Assembly: GCA_020746875.1 (NCBI GenBank)
Contig: JAGTJL010000014.1
Span: 2,170,001 to 2,234,000 of the forward strand
Source: Rhexocercosporidium sp. MPI-PUGE-AT-0058
Taxonomy: Eukaryota; Ascomycota; Leotiomycetes; Helotiales
Direction: 5' to 3'
Length of the DNA stretch: 64,000 bases
The notes beneath the pieces were generated by a model. That model worked only from the letters and a program-made list of their open reading frames with translations, had not been told where the DNA came from and searched no databases. Shown in pieces: positions 24,549-36,059 of this stretch; within the stretch, counting starts at the first letter, position 1, and each line of letters begins with the position of its first letter. A program made the position numbers and the translations under genes.

Positions 24549-26564
24549 CTATGCCTTCTCACGTGGCACTGCCTTGCAGAATAGGTTCTGGGGTAACGCC
24601 GGCGCCAGCTCATTGAGAGCTGTTGTCGGCGGGATGAACTCTGGGTTGGGGGATCCATCTGGAAAACACCCAGTCCATTTGTACATTCCCAACGCATAAG
24701 CAAGCATCATGTTCTGCTGGATCTTTGCCCAGCGAATACCGTTGCAAGGATGACGACCGCCGCCCCAACCCATGACTGACAAAGAGTTAGCAGCTCCTAC
24801 GAAATCACTACAGCATCGGGGAAATGGGGGAGGAACTCGGAACGCCTACAGCCATATGCTTCCTGCTCCATCTCTTTACGCCCTTCTCCGAACCGTGCTG
24901 GGTCCCACTTCAGGGGCTGTGGGTACAGCTTTTCCTTGTAGTGCACATCGATCGTATTGTAGCCTGGACAACGGGGCAGTTAGCAATTGCCACATCAGGA
25001 GTATCTCAGGAGAAGGGGAAGACATGTCTACAGAAGATACTGAGACAATCAAAGTGGGTAGTAATCAAATCCCTCAATACGTACAGGCGAGTCCTCCAGC
25101 AGGGATTATTTCATTGGTGCCGGGAATTTTGATGTCTGTTTTGCCTTCGTTCATGCGCCCCATCGGGAAAGCAACCCACATTCTAATGCATTCCTTGTAG
25201 CAGAGGTCGAGAGAAGCCGACATGTTTTCCCAGTCCTTGACCGACAGTGAGTCGAGCTGGTCGATCAGCGATGCTGACTTATCCTTGGCAACGGCGTTGG
25301 CGACAGCCTTGATCTCATTGTAGACTTTTTCCTGCCAGTCCTGGTGATGTGCCATACAATAAAGCATAGCGCCCGAGATGACACAGCCGTTGGCACTTGA
25401 TATGAAAATCATACTTATCAAGTAGTTGATTATGTAGTCAGCGCTGTCCCCATTGTCGATCATTGCTCCAATCGGATCGTCAATCTTCTCAGCTCCATAG
25501 GCCATCCGCTTGTTGACAATAGGCGTTACAAGTTGTCGCATTCCCCATCGTCCGTATTGACGCTTCCAGTACGGAATGCTGAAATAGGATGCCCAGGGAA
25601 ACGCGAGGAGGTGGCAACTGCTTGTCCGTTGAAGAATAGGTAGGTATGTTAGAAGCTGTGCTCTTAGCTTTGGATCATCAATGATCTCATCGCAGCCAAA
25701 AACACGAGTTCCCTGCATCCAGGTGAGGACACAGCACAGATGGGCCGGGTTTGCAATCCCATTGTACGGAGGTTTGGCGACAGCCTCAAAAGCCAGACGT
25801 GCGTCTCTCGTCACATTTGGGAGGCGCTTGGTGAGCTCTGCAGTTTTCTGTGCGCTGAGGACGTTACGCTGGGCGTAAGACTTGTTGCCTGCCTGTTTAA
25901 CATGATTAGCAATTTAGCACACATTGTACGTGAGATGTCCTGGGGCGGAGGTGAGGAGTTGAAAGTGCAGAAGAAATCATGATTCTGACATACCATGACA
26001 GGTAACCAAATTCCGTGCTGAGTGGTCGATCGGCCATTGATATAGTCTGGACCATGACCAATCAACACAACGCCCTTGATGTGGTCCATGTCTTTGTGAT
26101 CCAGGTACATCTTCCGGGCAGCTTCCCCAGACACACCGACGACATGATTCTTGCCCAGCCAGAAACTGAAGTTTCCTGTCTTTGACCCTAGCAAGGCACT
26201 TTTCCAGAATGTCCTTTGAGGTAATCCTGTCAGCATGGACAGACGGTGAGAGGACTAAGAACGAAAGCAACGAACCATTTGTGGGTAAAGAACTTGTACG
26301 ACCCTATGATAGGGTATTTCTCGTTGGTGAATTGCGGTGATCCTTTTTTCACTCGAGGAGTAAAACACTGGGGAATTGAGAATTCAGCTATACGTCGGAG
26401 CAGGAGCACAGAGAATATGTCTGGGCGGGTTGTACACTTACAAGAAACAGGAAGAATCCAGTTGCTATCACACCTGGGAGCCAGGCAGCAGTTGTCAGCC
26501 TTAACGAGTCAGGGTCCATGTTTGGAGTGAAACTAGCGGTAACATTCGAAGTGAATAAATTCAT
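24549..26564 (-). CDS. Cytochrome P450 monooxygenase
   Basis: Six exons: 26442-26564, 26276-26367, 25994-26213, 25085-25892, 24850-24963 and 24549-24775. They sum to 1584 nt, or 527 residues. The N-terminus has one hydrophobic segment ([19 protein letters not shown]), an ER anchor. A proline/glycine hinge [18 protein letters not shown] follows. ECIR (about 378-381) is the ExxR motif, and DPARF is the PERF-like motif. The heme loop [13 protein letters not shown] places the thiolate at about Cys463. The I-helix reads [12 protein letters not shown] and lacks the usual acidic-Thr pair. The second intron uses a GTTCGT donor, chosen because it restores the helix-A region in frame. The start could also be the Met at 26519. 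It shares a 425-bp divergent promoter with the MFS gene. It likely hydroxylates or couples an anthraquinone intermediate; the substrate is inferred from context only. Confidence 0.92.
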
Positions 26565-26989
26565 TGTCAAAACTAATAGATCAGACGCAGTAGTCTTTAC
26601 GAGTTATGGCGAGTTGGAATGAAATGATCATGGCAAATCGTCAATAAATATAGAGTTGTGCTGAAGATTTCCCACCGACTCGGGACAATGAATTGTACCG
26701 ACTGGGTTTCGAGGAAACAGAGAAGTGACTTGGCTCGCTAAATCCATGTTTTTTATCCCGATGTGCCGCATCGGGTTAGTAGCCCGCGATCACCGTCCGT
26801 ACCAGAGGCGGACAGTGACAATTATGACTATCACCTGGATTCTTCATTTCGGCGCATGCACCCTCCGGCAAGGAGAATAAACACCATTTCAGTACATAGA
26901 GGGATTCTTGGCCACTTCTAAGTCCTACAAAAAAAAATCTCGAATCTCGACCATCGACCCCAAACCAGAAAACGAACGAAAACTTCACG
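26565..26989. promoter_or_regulatory. Divergent promoter between P450 and MFS genes
   Basis: 425 bases separate two outward-facing starts. I see CCCGATG-N5-CATCGGG at 26757-26775, GTCCG-N9-CGGAC at 26795-26813, and one TCG-N5-CGA at 26940-26950, which has the form of the AflR site. All are candidate zinc-cluster binding sites judged by pattern only. Confidence 0.55.
26940..26950. promoter_or_regulatory. Candidate AflR-type site TCG-N5-CGA
   Basis: TCGAATCTCGA lies 40 bases before the MFS start codon. AflR of aspergilli binds TCG-N5-CGA, and this cluster encodes an AflR-like protein. A single six-base-constrained match could be chance. Confidence 0.4.
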
Positions 26990-29216
26990 ATGGGCCTTTT
27001 CGAGAACAACAAAGGGGCGCGGCTCGAGGAGGAGAACAGTATTCCGATGCAAGAAAATACCCCCCAACAGGAGAAAAAGGTCATCTCGGATGCGCCAGAC
27101 GGACACGAGTACCCTTCAGGCATCAAGCTCTTCTTGATCATGGCATCCATCTTCGTGGCTATGTTTCTGGTTGCTCTGGACAAGCTCATAATTTCCACGG
27201 TGACCTCGTCGATCAGGTACGTAAAAGCTTCTCAATTTCTCACTATTCGTTTCAGGACTTTCTCGGCTCTCACTTCTTTGAGGGAAGCAGTTCTGATTGT
27301 GTTGATAGGTATGTATATGCACCGGTGTTTGTGTGAATGTCTTCGAGCTAAATTGCCTCCTGTGACACTCGGTTCCTTGTTTCGTTGAAAACAGCGCTGA
27401 TTATGTTGAAGTGACCAGTTCCATGCTCTGGATGAGGTTGGATGGTACGGTACCGCATATTTGCTCACCAACGCTGCCTTTCTTCTGGTCTTCGGGAAGA
27501 TCTATACATACTTCAATGGGAAGACGGTGTTTCTGTGCGTGGTCGTCATCTTCGAGATCGGATCGGCTTTGTGTGGAGCGGCACCGAACTCAATAGCTTT
27601 CATTATCGGCAGAGCTATCGCTGGTCTTGGGGCTGCTGGCATTCAGCAAGGAGGAGTATGTGATATTTTAGGAGTTCTACCCAGTACTTTTGCTAACATT
27701 CTTGACAGTTTATGCTTCTTGTTTACGCCGTTCCACTAGCCAAACGGGCGCAGTATCAAGGCTTATTCGGGGCTGTGTATGGCATCTCATCGGTCATCGG
27801 TCCACTACTCGGCGGAGCCTTCGCCTCAAATGTTACCTGGCGATGGGCATTCTACATCAACCTTCCTTTTGGAGGTATGGTGCTTCTCTTCATCCACTTC
27901 TTCCTCAAAGTCCCTAGTAGCCCTGTTTCCGATAGTTCGAGTTGGAAACAGAAGATACGGCAGCTCAACTTCGAAGGGTTAGTTGCTCTGCTTCCGGGAG
28001 TTATCTGCTTGTGTCTGGCTTTGCAGTGGGGTGGTTTCACCTACAAGGTACGTTTGTGTTTGAGCCGAGATATCAACCACCCAAGAAAGGATTTTCTAAG
28101 TCAACTTTGGACAATTGGGACCCGAAGTCCTTTCAGCTTCTCTAGGCTCTTCACTTACATGACTGACTCTAATCTAGTGGAGTGATGGACGCATTATCGC
28201 ACTGCTTACAATCGCCGTCGCACTTTTGATCGCCTTCATCTTAATTCAGATCTGGATGCCTGAAACAGCCACCGTTCCACCTCGCATTTTTATCCAGCGA
28301 AGCATCTTTGCTGGGGTTTCGGTGAGCGCATTGCTTGGGGCACACATGACACTGATTGGTAAGTCTTACCGAGAGTATTCCCAAAAGTCATCCGAATTGA
28401 GATTTTAATCTAACTGAAATGTTAGTATATTTTCTGCCTATTTGGTTTCAAACCGTGAAAAGCGACTCGGCCGTCCGTAGTGGTATTAATCTCTTGCCCT
28501 TGGTGGTTGCTTTGACGATTGCGGCTATTGTCACTGGTGTGGCAACTACAATGACCGGCTACTACACCCCGTTTCTAATAATCGGTGCCTGCATTGCATC
28601 TGTCGGTGCAGGTTTGCTCACCATTCTCAAAGTCGACACCCCAACAGCTCAATGGATTGGCTTTCAAATTGTGTATGGCTTCGGCTTAGGGAGCTGTTTC
28701 CAGGCACCCAATCTGGCGGCGCAAACAGTCCTCCCGCGAAAAGATGTTTCAGTCGGTATGTATCTCCGCAATCTGTACCAATATCCCATCCAGCAGATCT
28801 AGGCTCATAAGACATCTTCCGAGGAAACTTCTTTTTGTGCAAGACTAGCTAACCTTGTCAAAGGTGTCTCACTTATGCTCTTTTCTCAGACTCTTGGCAG
28901 CTCAATCTTTGTCTCAGTCGGCCAGAACGTCCTCGACCAGCACCTGGCCAGTCTTCTAACCAGTATTTCAGGTCTCGACCTCACCCCTGAGCAAATCCAG
29001 AGGGGCGGTATCACTGGACTCTTCGATATCATCCCGCCTCGGTACCATACGGCAGTCCTGGAAGCTTACAACTCATCGCTACGAATATGTTTCGTCGTTG
29101 CTCTCATCCTTACCTGCCTGTCCGTTGCTTGCAGCTTGGGCATGGAGTGGCGCAGTGTCAAGAATGGAAGTGGTGAAAAGAGAGAAGAGGTACCACAAAG
29201 CTCCGTTACAGAATGA
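26990..29216 (+). CDS. MFS efflux transporter, 14-TM DHA2-type
   Basis: Six exons: 26990-27216, 27412-27655, 27709-28047, 28178-28358, 28426-28755 and 28864-29216. They sum to 1674 nt, or 557 residues. After an acidic N-terminal tail of about 45 residues come repeated hydrophobic helices. Family motifs include [13 protein letters not shown] in TM1, [31 protein letters not shown], and GVYG-type [16 protein letters not shown] (motif C) followed by [12 protein letters not shown]. This matches the fungal drug/toxin-efflux family that exports aflatoxin-type and other polyketides at the plasma membrane or vesicles. The first intron (195 nt) ends at GAAG; that acceptor was chosen because the preceding one leaves a stop. 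It is divergent from the P450 and probably co-regulated. It likely exports the pathway product or gives self-protection. Confidence 0.94.
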
Positions 29217-30143
29217 ACGTTCATTCACCGTCCTTGCTGCTCTGGCGACTTGCCAGGTAGCTTCCCAAGGCCCGGAGAGGGAGAGAGCGGCCCGGCTTGA
29301 CTGTTGGGGCCGTCCAGGAGTCAATGGCCCAGGGAGTTTGTAACAGTATTAGACAAAGTCATGCATCCCCAATATTTTCTTCCACTGGAGCCCCATACTG
29401 GCGTAGCTCGTTTTTTCTTCGAGTCACAAATAGTGAAGCCGACACTAATTAGCTTCATTCAATGTTATTCCCCACATAACTTTCGTGATCTCAACGTTTG
29501 CCCATCTGCAGTCAAAGGTTCAAAGACTCAGTGCGTATTGTTTGATACGATGGTATTATTTTCAATGGCACGGAATTATTCAAGACTACGTTGTGCTGCG
29601 GGAAAGTGATAATTACTGGCTGGCGATCGAGGGGCAAGGGAGAGCAATCCATCATATTAAGGTCCCTTCTTCGTGTGCTTGCTCACAACCTGAGTATCCA
29701 TCTCTTGAGTCATTGAATTACAGGGTACTCTATGGATGAAAACGATATCTCCCAGAAATTCATGCCGTAAAATTCCTTGCGAGAGCAACGATATGTCCCT
29801 ATGCCCCGAAGGATCACGCCACCAGCCTGATGAGGACGCTCACCCTTGCACCGGAGAGCTGGCCCCAAAGTGGCTAAGGTCCTGGCTCTGCACTGCGTTT
29901 AACATGAAGGCGGGCGTGGAATAATGTGAAGTTTTCAGCGTGGAACGTCCAAGAAAGCTTATTTCTTTTTAGGGATAGAATCATGCAGTGGCCACGGCCC
30001 GCCACGGCCCGCCACCACCACCTTCTGCATACATACGGGTGGATCCCAACATGTCGCCGCTGGCCCGATGATTTTCCGAGAAGTTCAGAGACCTGAAGAG
30101 CCAGTGAGATTTTATTGCGAGAAAAGAAACTGCAAATAGTCCA
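29217..30143. other. Intergenic region between convergent MFS and AflS-like genes
   Basis: 927 bases of GC-balanced DNA between two stop codons. I see no gene. There is a small tandem GCCACGGCCC repeat near 29991-30015. Short open frames here have no family resemblance. Confidence 0.5.
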
Positions 30144-31699
30144 TCAGAATATGTCCGGTGACAAGCTACCCAAGACTTGAAAGGCATTGGCGGAAGCTTG
30201 ATGCTTAACGACCAGGGCGACGACCAGACCTTTGCTCGAGCGAACTCGATCTGTCACAACAAGCTTCCCCAAGCCGTCTCTTGCCAAGTCTATCACATCA
30301 AGCACCTCGGCCATTTCCATCTCAGACTCATTGGCCAGCTGGAGCATGCTGAGGTCGCGGCCACGCGCCACTGACTCGGTGTCGGGATCGTACCCGTCGG
30401 CCGACCTTGTGCATGGCTCTGGCAGCAGACGAAACGTAAGCAGAATCATGACACCGCTGCTGGCCCGAAGAACCTCCATATACTCCTTTATTTGAGCCTG
30501 GAGCAAATTACGAGATGGCGGAAGGTGCAGGATGTAGACAGCAGCATTGGCAACAGATTGACGTGCATCTGCGGCGCAGGTCATGACAGTAATGCGTTTG
30601 CTGGCGGCGGGGGTGGGGGTGGGGGTGGGGGTGGTGGTAGTGGCGGTGTCATCGCTCGCTGGCCCGAGAAGGTGCCGATCCGTGAGTAGCGTGGCCGTTG
30701 CCGTGCTGGATGGCGTGTTCTTTATTTGAACCACAATCTTTAGCCCCGGGTGAAGGTTTGCAAGGCCTTGGGCCATCTTCATGGACTGTGCGCCTACCTG
30801 GCGATAGTAATTGTCCCGATTAGCTAGGAACAGTATCGGTACACATCCTTGCGGAAACGGGGAGACAGCTCAGCTCACCTCAACAATGGAAGGATTCCAT
30901 AGCCTCGACCAGTTGAGTTTCGAGAGCAACGCCACTACCTCTTCATCCGTATGGACACCCGCGGCGTGGCGAAGATAAGACGAGTGCTGCCGATTGAGTT
31001 TCGGCTTTTGCCTGCGGACAACATGGAATGGCTGGTCCAGTGCAGCGTGTATATTCCACGCGGTCTCCGTGGGGGAATCTGAGCCGGCGAACTTCTGCGT
31101 GGCGGTTGCCATTTTCAGTGCTGCTGGCATGGCGGAATCTGCGAGGAACATGCCGGCGTCCAGGAAAGAAGGATCTGACACGAACGACCCTGATAACGAT
31201 GTGTGAGCGACGTGACCAGGCTGCGGTTCAGATAGAAAGCCAACTGTGGCCGTCAGACGAACAATGCGGCTTAGCAGTCCTTCTGGGACGCTTGATAGTT
31301 CGGCCACATCTGTGATAGAAGCACTTCGATCCAAGGGAATGCAAGCCAAAATCTGGAATTCGCCAAACCATCGTATGCATGCCAGGATTTCACCCTGAGA
31401 AAGTCAAAACCAACTCCTAGAGCCCTTATTGAAAGTGTACAAACCTGAGTTGCAAGCTGCTTGAGAAACTCGGTGGGCCCTTGAACTAGTACTCTGATTT
31501 TGGTAGCACTTGAGAAGATTCTCGTTATCGCGCGCTCCACCTGTTCGTTGGTGGTGGCAAAGGCGTCGAGGGCCGGGTTGGAGCGTGGCGCGCCGTGCAG
31601 GTCGTACTGAGTGCTGGAAATCTGAGAATGTGTTGCCAGATCTTTCACGGCAATAGCAAGGTCGTTGCTGTAGCTTTCAAGTTGGGCCAATGTATCCAT
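30144..31699 (-). CDS. AflS/AflJ-like cluster co-regulator (O-methyltransferase-fold protein)
   Basis: Three exons: 31445-31699, 30879-31394 and 30144-30797, giving 474 residues from the Met of MDTLAQLESYSNDLA. An in-frame Met at 31741 would add 14 residues. Family features are the N-terminal QLESYSNDLAIAVKDL helix, QGEILACIRWFGEFQILACIP (helix plus wHTH region), SSVPEGLLSRIVRL, SSYLRHAAGVHT, and VEVGAQSMKMAQGLANLHPG where methyltransferases have their SAM loop. The SAM motif is degenerate, as in AflS/AflJ, which work as partners of AflR rather than as enzymes. A low-complexity Thr/Pro stretch comes from a G-rich microsatellite at about 30609-30640. In aflatoxin-type clusters this gene is divergent from and close to aflR. 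Here the same orientation is kept, but 2.7 kb separate them. Confidence 0.85.
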
Positions 31700-31792
31700 G
31701 ATGATGAGGAATATGCTTTCGTAATAGGGCAATGAGATCATTTGCGATTTCTATAAATATTGGCTTGTATCATTCCACTCCAACTACGGACT

Positions 31793-31815
31793 GACCGTCC
31801 GTTTAAAGGACGGTC
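31793..31815. promoter_or_regulatory. Perfect palindrome upstream of the AflS-like gene
   Basis: GACCGTCC-N7-GGACGGTC, about 95 bases before the proposed start codon. Inverted CGG/CCG half-sites with fixed spacing are the usual shape of a zinc-cluster dimer site. The CGTCC half also occurs in the P450/MFS promoter (26795-26813). Confidence 0.5.
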
Positions 31816-32160
31816 GGTAGGTAAAGAGGGCTTCACGCTGGCGGACGTCCGACGTGGGAGATCTGCAAGCACCTCGGCGGTAGCAAAAGTGTACGAAGGG
31901 GGGTTCGCAGTGGGTCTCGTCCAGCCTGGTATTTTCTTTCGCTACTTGTAGAAATCTGTAGGGAGAATTGGAGTATTCGACGCTGTTCTATGGTCAACAG
32001 TACCTTGCCACTGACAACGACCCACTGCAATCCCCCTTTCGTACAGAGGTACAGCGGATAAGTGTACCTCGGTAATTGTCTAAGGCCTACACAAACCTTA
32101 AAATCGTGCTCTCCATCGGAGAAAAAGGTGGCCGATTTTAGACAGCCCTGAGAAATTCAA
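31816..32160. other. GC-balanced upstream flank of the AflS-like gene
   Basis: No gene seen. It contains the 13-mer TGGCGGACGTCCG (31839-31851), also present in the right end of the MITE at 2995-3701. The short string GCGATTTCTATAA occurs at both 31745 and 32166, possibly a trace of an old insertion. Confidence 0.4.
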
Positions 32161-34190
32161 AGAACCTGCGATTTCTATAATATTTGATAGATTAATACAA
32201 GTGAAAATTGAACCTATAAGTACTCTAGCTATTTTAGAACTTATGTCTAAATTATTACTACTGTGGAAATCCGTAACGTCGAGGAATAAAGTGTTATTCG
32301 AGATATGTTTTAATGTTCTCGCTTATCAAAATACGTCAGGCTTTCCTCCGACGGAGAGATCGTGCAATGCACTTCTTACCGTTGCCACCAATTAAATTAG
32401 TTACCGTCGACCCTTAAAGGGTACGCGACTACGATAAGCAGCTTCACTCGGCGACTCCTCTAATTAAAGTTAACGCTTAGCAAAGCTTACAGCATTATGC
32501 ATTCGCTGACAGCCGAAAACACAAAAAGTTTAAACCCCCCCGCACATCTGGCTTATATAAGTTAAGCAGCTTCTTAACACAGTTAGAGGCCGAACCCTTA
32601 CGCGAAGAAGTCAAGCAGGTATGTTTCTGGGTCACACTGTCAAAGGGGATGTTCAAACTTTATTGCACCCTACTGCAGCTCTCCAGATTTGGTTCAACAC
32701 TATCAGAAAACTTTAGATTAAGCAGGGATACTGACCCTCGAAATCGTATCTGACCGGTTCTGATAGGTCAGCCACGAGCTGTCAGATTCCCGCTACATAT
32801 TTTGCCCGATTTACTTCGTAGATGCACGAAATATCAAGATTTGGCGTTTGTGCGTAGTACTAGAAAATTCCACTTTGTAAGAAATATAAACCAATACGCC
32901 AATTCGCTTTATTCGGTTATATAATAGAGAAGTGGAGTAGAGTATTACGAGCAACGTAGGTAGAATTAAAGTGATTAATTGTTATTTAAATTATAAAAGA
33001 AGATCAAGGGAATTTTATGTTTTTGGAAAGCGGTATATAATAATAGAATTTAATTAGATAAGGTATAGTATTAAGCGAGTAGCTATTTATACTTATATAA
33101 TATACCTCTTCAGTAAGTAGTAACAGTAAGCTATTACTATTAAAATTAATTAAGTTATGCTAAAACTATTAAAAGTCAATAAATTAAGTAAATAATTATT
33201 CGTAATTAAGTTGAACCCATTTTTATTAATTTTTGGTTTTATAAGGTTTTAATAATATATTAAGCGATAGCGAGGGCTCGTAGAATTACAAAAGGAGCAT
33301 CGACTATTAGTAATTTATTATAATATATTCCTAAGGGCAGATCGAAACGGAAAAAAAATCTCTAAAAAATCCCCAAAAATCGGGCTTTTTATCTTAAGGA
33401 ACTTCAATTTATTAGTATATATAATAACTACAATAATATTACTGAACTGTTAACGTAATTTTATATTATTAATATTAAAAAAAGTGTAGTTAATTTTTTT
33501 TCGCCTTAAGGTTTTAAAGCTTTATTTTACTTTACTTTACTTTATTACCTTATAACCTTATTAGCACGTGTATATAAGAGCATTAGTATAAGTGTAATTT
33601 CTCCGAATCGTCACGTGCACTTCTTAGATTTTTTTAGCGTGTAAATTCATAGCGTAAGAGCTTTAGCGAAAAGGGTTTTAAGACCGTGCGTAATCTTCGG
33701 AATTAAATTAATAATAAATCTGATAAAATAGCTATATATCGTTATTTCTTTTTTAATTACTTTTAAAAAAATATAAATCGAGCAATTAGACCCGATATTC
33801 TCTCTTCGCTTTTATTAAAACTTCGAAGCTCACGAGAGCAACTTCCTCTTCACGATAATAGACTTAACTTTAGTCTCCTCTTTTAACAATCGAACGCCGC
33901 TTAATTATGATAAGCGCACTTGAATTCTTTAATATTAAGTTTTTAAATTCTTTTATAATTTTTTTATAAAATATAGCTTTTAGTCGTTCTCACGGCGCCG
34001 ATCATTCTTAATCCCCTCAATAACAAGCCTTAAGTAAAAACAATTCATGAAATACAAGTAATATATAATAAGAAAAAGTTATAAGATTAAGATAAGCGAG
34101 CAGTAGACAATAAAAGGCTTAACCTTAGCGCTAACTCTTTAACGCTAGTCGATATACAAACGGGTATTTTAAGGACCAAAACATACCTAT
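32161..34190. repeat. RIP-decayed AT-rich insertion between the aflS-like and aflR-like genes
   Basis: The base composition drops sharply to TA-rich and frames close, as in the large flanking blocks. Within it, 33485-33730 is a reverse copy of the R1 repeat internal region (2195-2430). I cannot identify other elements in it. No gene is seen. Confidence 0.65.
33485..33730 (-). repeat. Copy of dispersed repeat R1
   Basis: Reverse complement of about 2195-2430 at roughly 80 percent by eye. It shares AAAACCTTAAG, the GCACGTGA palindromic core and the CTTACGCTATGAATT segment. Confidence 0.75.
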
Positions 34191-34387
34191 TGTACCTCTG
34201 TAGAAACCCACTCACCCTGTCGAAACATTGCCCCTGAATCTATATGTAGGTAACCAATAGCTCATTGTCAAATTCCAGGATTGCAATGAAGACTAGCGAA
34301 GCTATAAGTACATATCAGCCCTACTTCTATCTCGCTTGGTGACATCCTAAGTAAGCAACCTGAGCCCGATTCCATGTTGACGTTACC

Positions 34388-35776
34388 ATGCCTTCAACTT
34401 CTCTCCATGGCCTCGGCACTGCTGCCCCAGTGCTCACTGGCTCTACCACTTCCAAGATCCGAGACAGTTGTCAAGCCTGTTCGTTGTCTAAAGTCAAGTG
34501 CAATAAAGGTAGAGATCAAATAACCGTACTGGCAATCAATAACTAACAAATTTCAAAAGAGAAGCCAACTTGCTCTCGATGTGCTAAGCGGGCAGTTGCT
34601 TGTGAATATCTTGTCACAAAACGTCCAGGGCGCAAACGAGACTCAACCAACGTGAGGCCCGGCTCATCGGAAGAAAGCAGCCCGACGCCTCCAAGCAGTA
34701 ACACTGGCTCCAAATCATCCCCCAACATGTATGAGGACGTTTTTGTGTCCCTCGAATTGAACCGGTCACCAGCGATCCACTCCCCAAGGGATGAATATGG
34801 CAATTTACACTCCCCATTCATGCACGACTTCTTCGAACTAAATACAACGTAAGTGTTTTGCTGGTCCTATTCCTAAAACGTCACATTCGTAGTAGGCTTC
34901 CTTGATCGACCAAGTGCTGATCTCCCGTGATTTAGGGATGCAAATGCATTTACTCAAGGATACAATGACATAGAAAAACTTCTTTTATCCGAAAATATTG
35001 ATTTCGATTATGCCTTCCATACTGGGTCGCTTGAGCGGGTACCCCCATCCAAAAATTCGTCTCCTTCCGGTTCCCCAAACGGCCAGCCACTGTCCATTTC
35101 GACCAGCTACACCAATGTAAGCGCCGGGGTAGACACAAGCTTGAAATCAACATGTAACTGCCTAACGGTGGCGTTTGAATTTATGAGGAAGTTCTCCTCG
35201 ATACATCCAGCGGCTTTCGCATTATCACAGAGTCCCGATAATTCCTTAGCTACACTCACCAGCAACAGCCGTACTCCATCAGCCCAGGACGTTGTTATGG
35301 AGAATAAACACACTATCGAGGTTGTCAGCAGTATACTGCAATGCTCCTGTGCGGATGATGCCTACCTGTTGACGACCTTGTCAATGGTGATATTCAAGAT
35401 TCTGGCAAGGTATACGACTGCAGCACAGAATCGGCCAGGGAGGGTCACCAGGCACGACAACATGTCTAGCGATACTAGCTCCGACCTTAGCATTTATTAT
35501 GACGACGATAGTCATCGAGGACGATTAGCTACCCAGACCATCCTCGGCGAACTACATCACGTACAGAAACTAGTCAACCAACTTTCGCTGAGACTCAAGA
35601 TTTGTAAAATGGTTACAGGAAGAGATGACGAAGGAGACTGTAAGATGATGTCGACTTCGGCGGAGCCAGAGATGGAGAATTTTTCGGCTACCACTCTGAA
35701 CCAGATAGAGATGGATTTGAGGAAGTGCCTGGGCACTTTATCGTCGGAGATCATAAGTGTGCTGCGCCAAAGTTAG
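34388..35776 (+). CDS. AflR-like Zn2Cys6 pathway activator
   Basis: Three exons: 34388-34508, 34560-34848 and 34936-35776. They sum to 1251 nt, or 416 residues. The zinc cluster is C28-x2-C31-x6-C38-x6-C45-x2-C48-x6-C55, embedded in KIRDSCQAC and LSKVKCNKEKPTCSRCAKR, the arrangement of AflR-family proteins; the intron falls inside the cluster. A Ser/Pro-rich linker follows (ESSPTPPSSN). The C-terminal half holds the aflatoxin-regulator domain, with CNCLTVAFEFMRKF and a late TLSSEIISVLRQS. AflR proteins bind TCG-N5-CGA and switch on polyketide clusters together with AflS. I see candidate sites at 26940-26950 and 39288-39298. The gene lies between the decayed insertion and the DUF1772 gene. Confidence 0.9.
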
Positions 35777-36059
35777 GATATTGGTTTTTCTAAGCTTTGG
35801 CAATTTCCGAGCGCCAGAAAGTTTTCCCTGTTTTCCTTGGTATTATGCAACAGACCAATTTTTCATTAGACATTAGGAAGCGAGCCGTTATTATTTTTGT
35901 AGCTTAAATTTGTTGTTCTGCTCCCCACACACGAGACTTGACCTACTGGCAGAGTGTCAAATTCAGTTGAGCTGAATTGATGGAATTCTCGAAGCAAAGA
36001 AGCCATCAGACCAACTGAGATGCCTACCATTTGACAGCTTTTATTCTACCACAAAATTA

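Noticed and set aside
30492..30689. Plus-strand frame with a glycine run
   Set aside because: It is antisense to the Thr/Pro-rich stretch of the AflS-like gene and comes from a G-rich microsatellite.
30144..31699. Reading this gene as an active O-methyltransferase
   Set aside because: The SAM-binding loop is degenerate and the N-terminal blocks match AflS/AflJ-type co-regulators.
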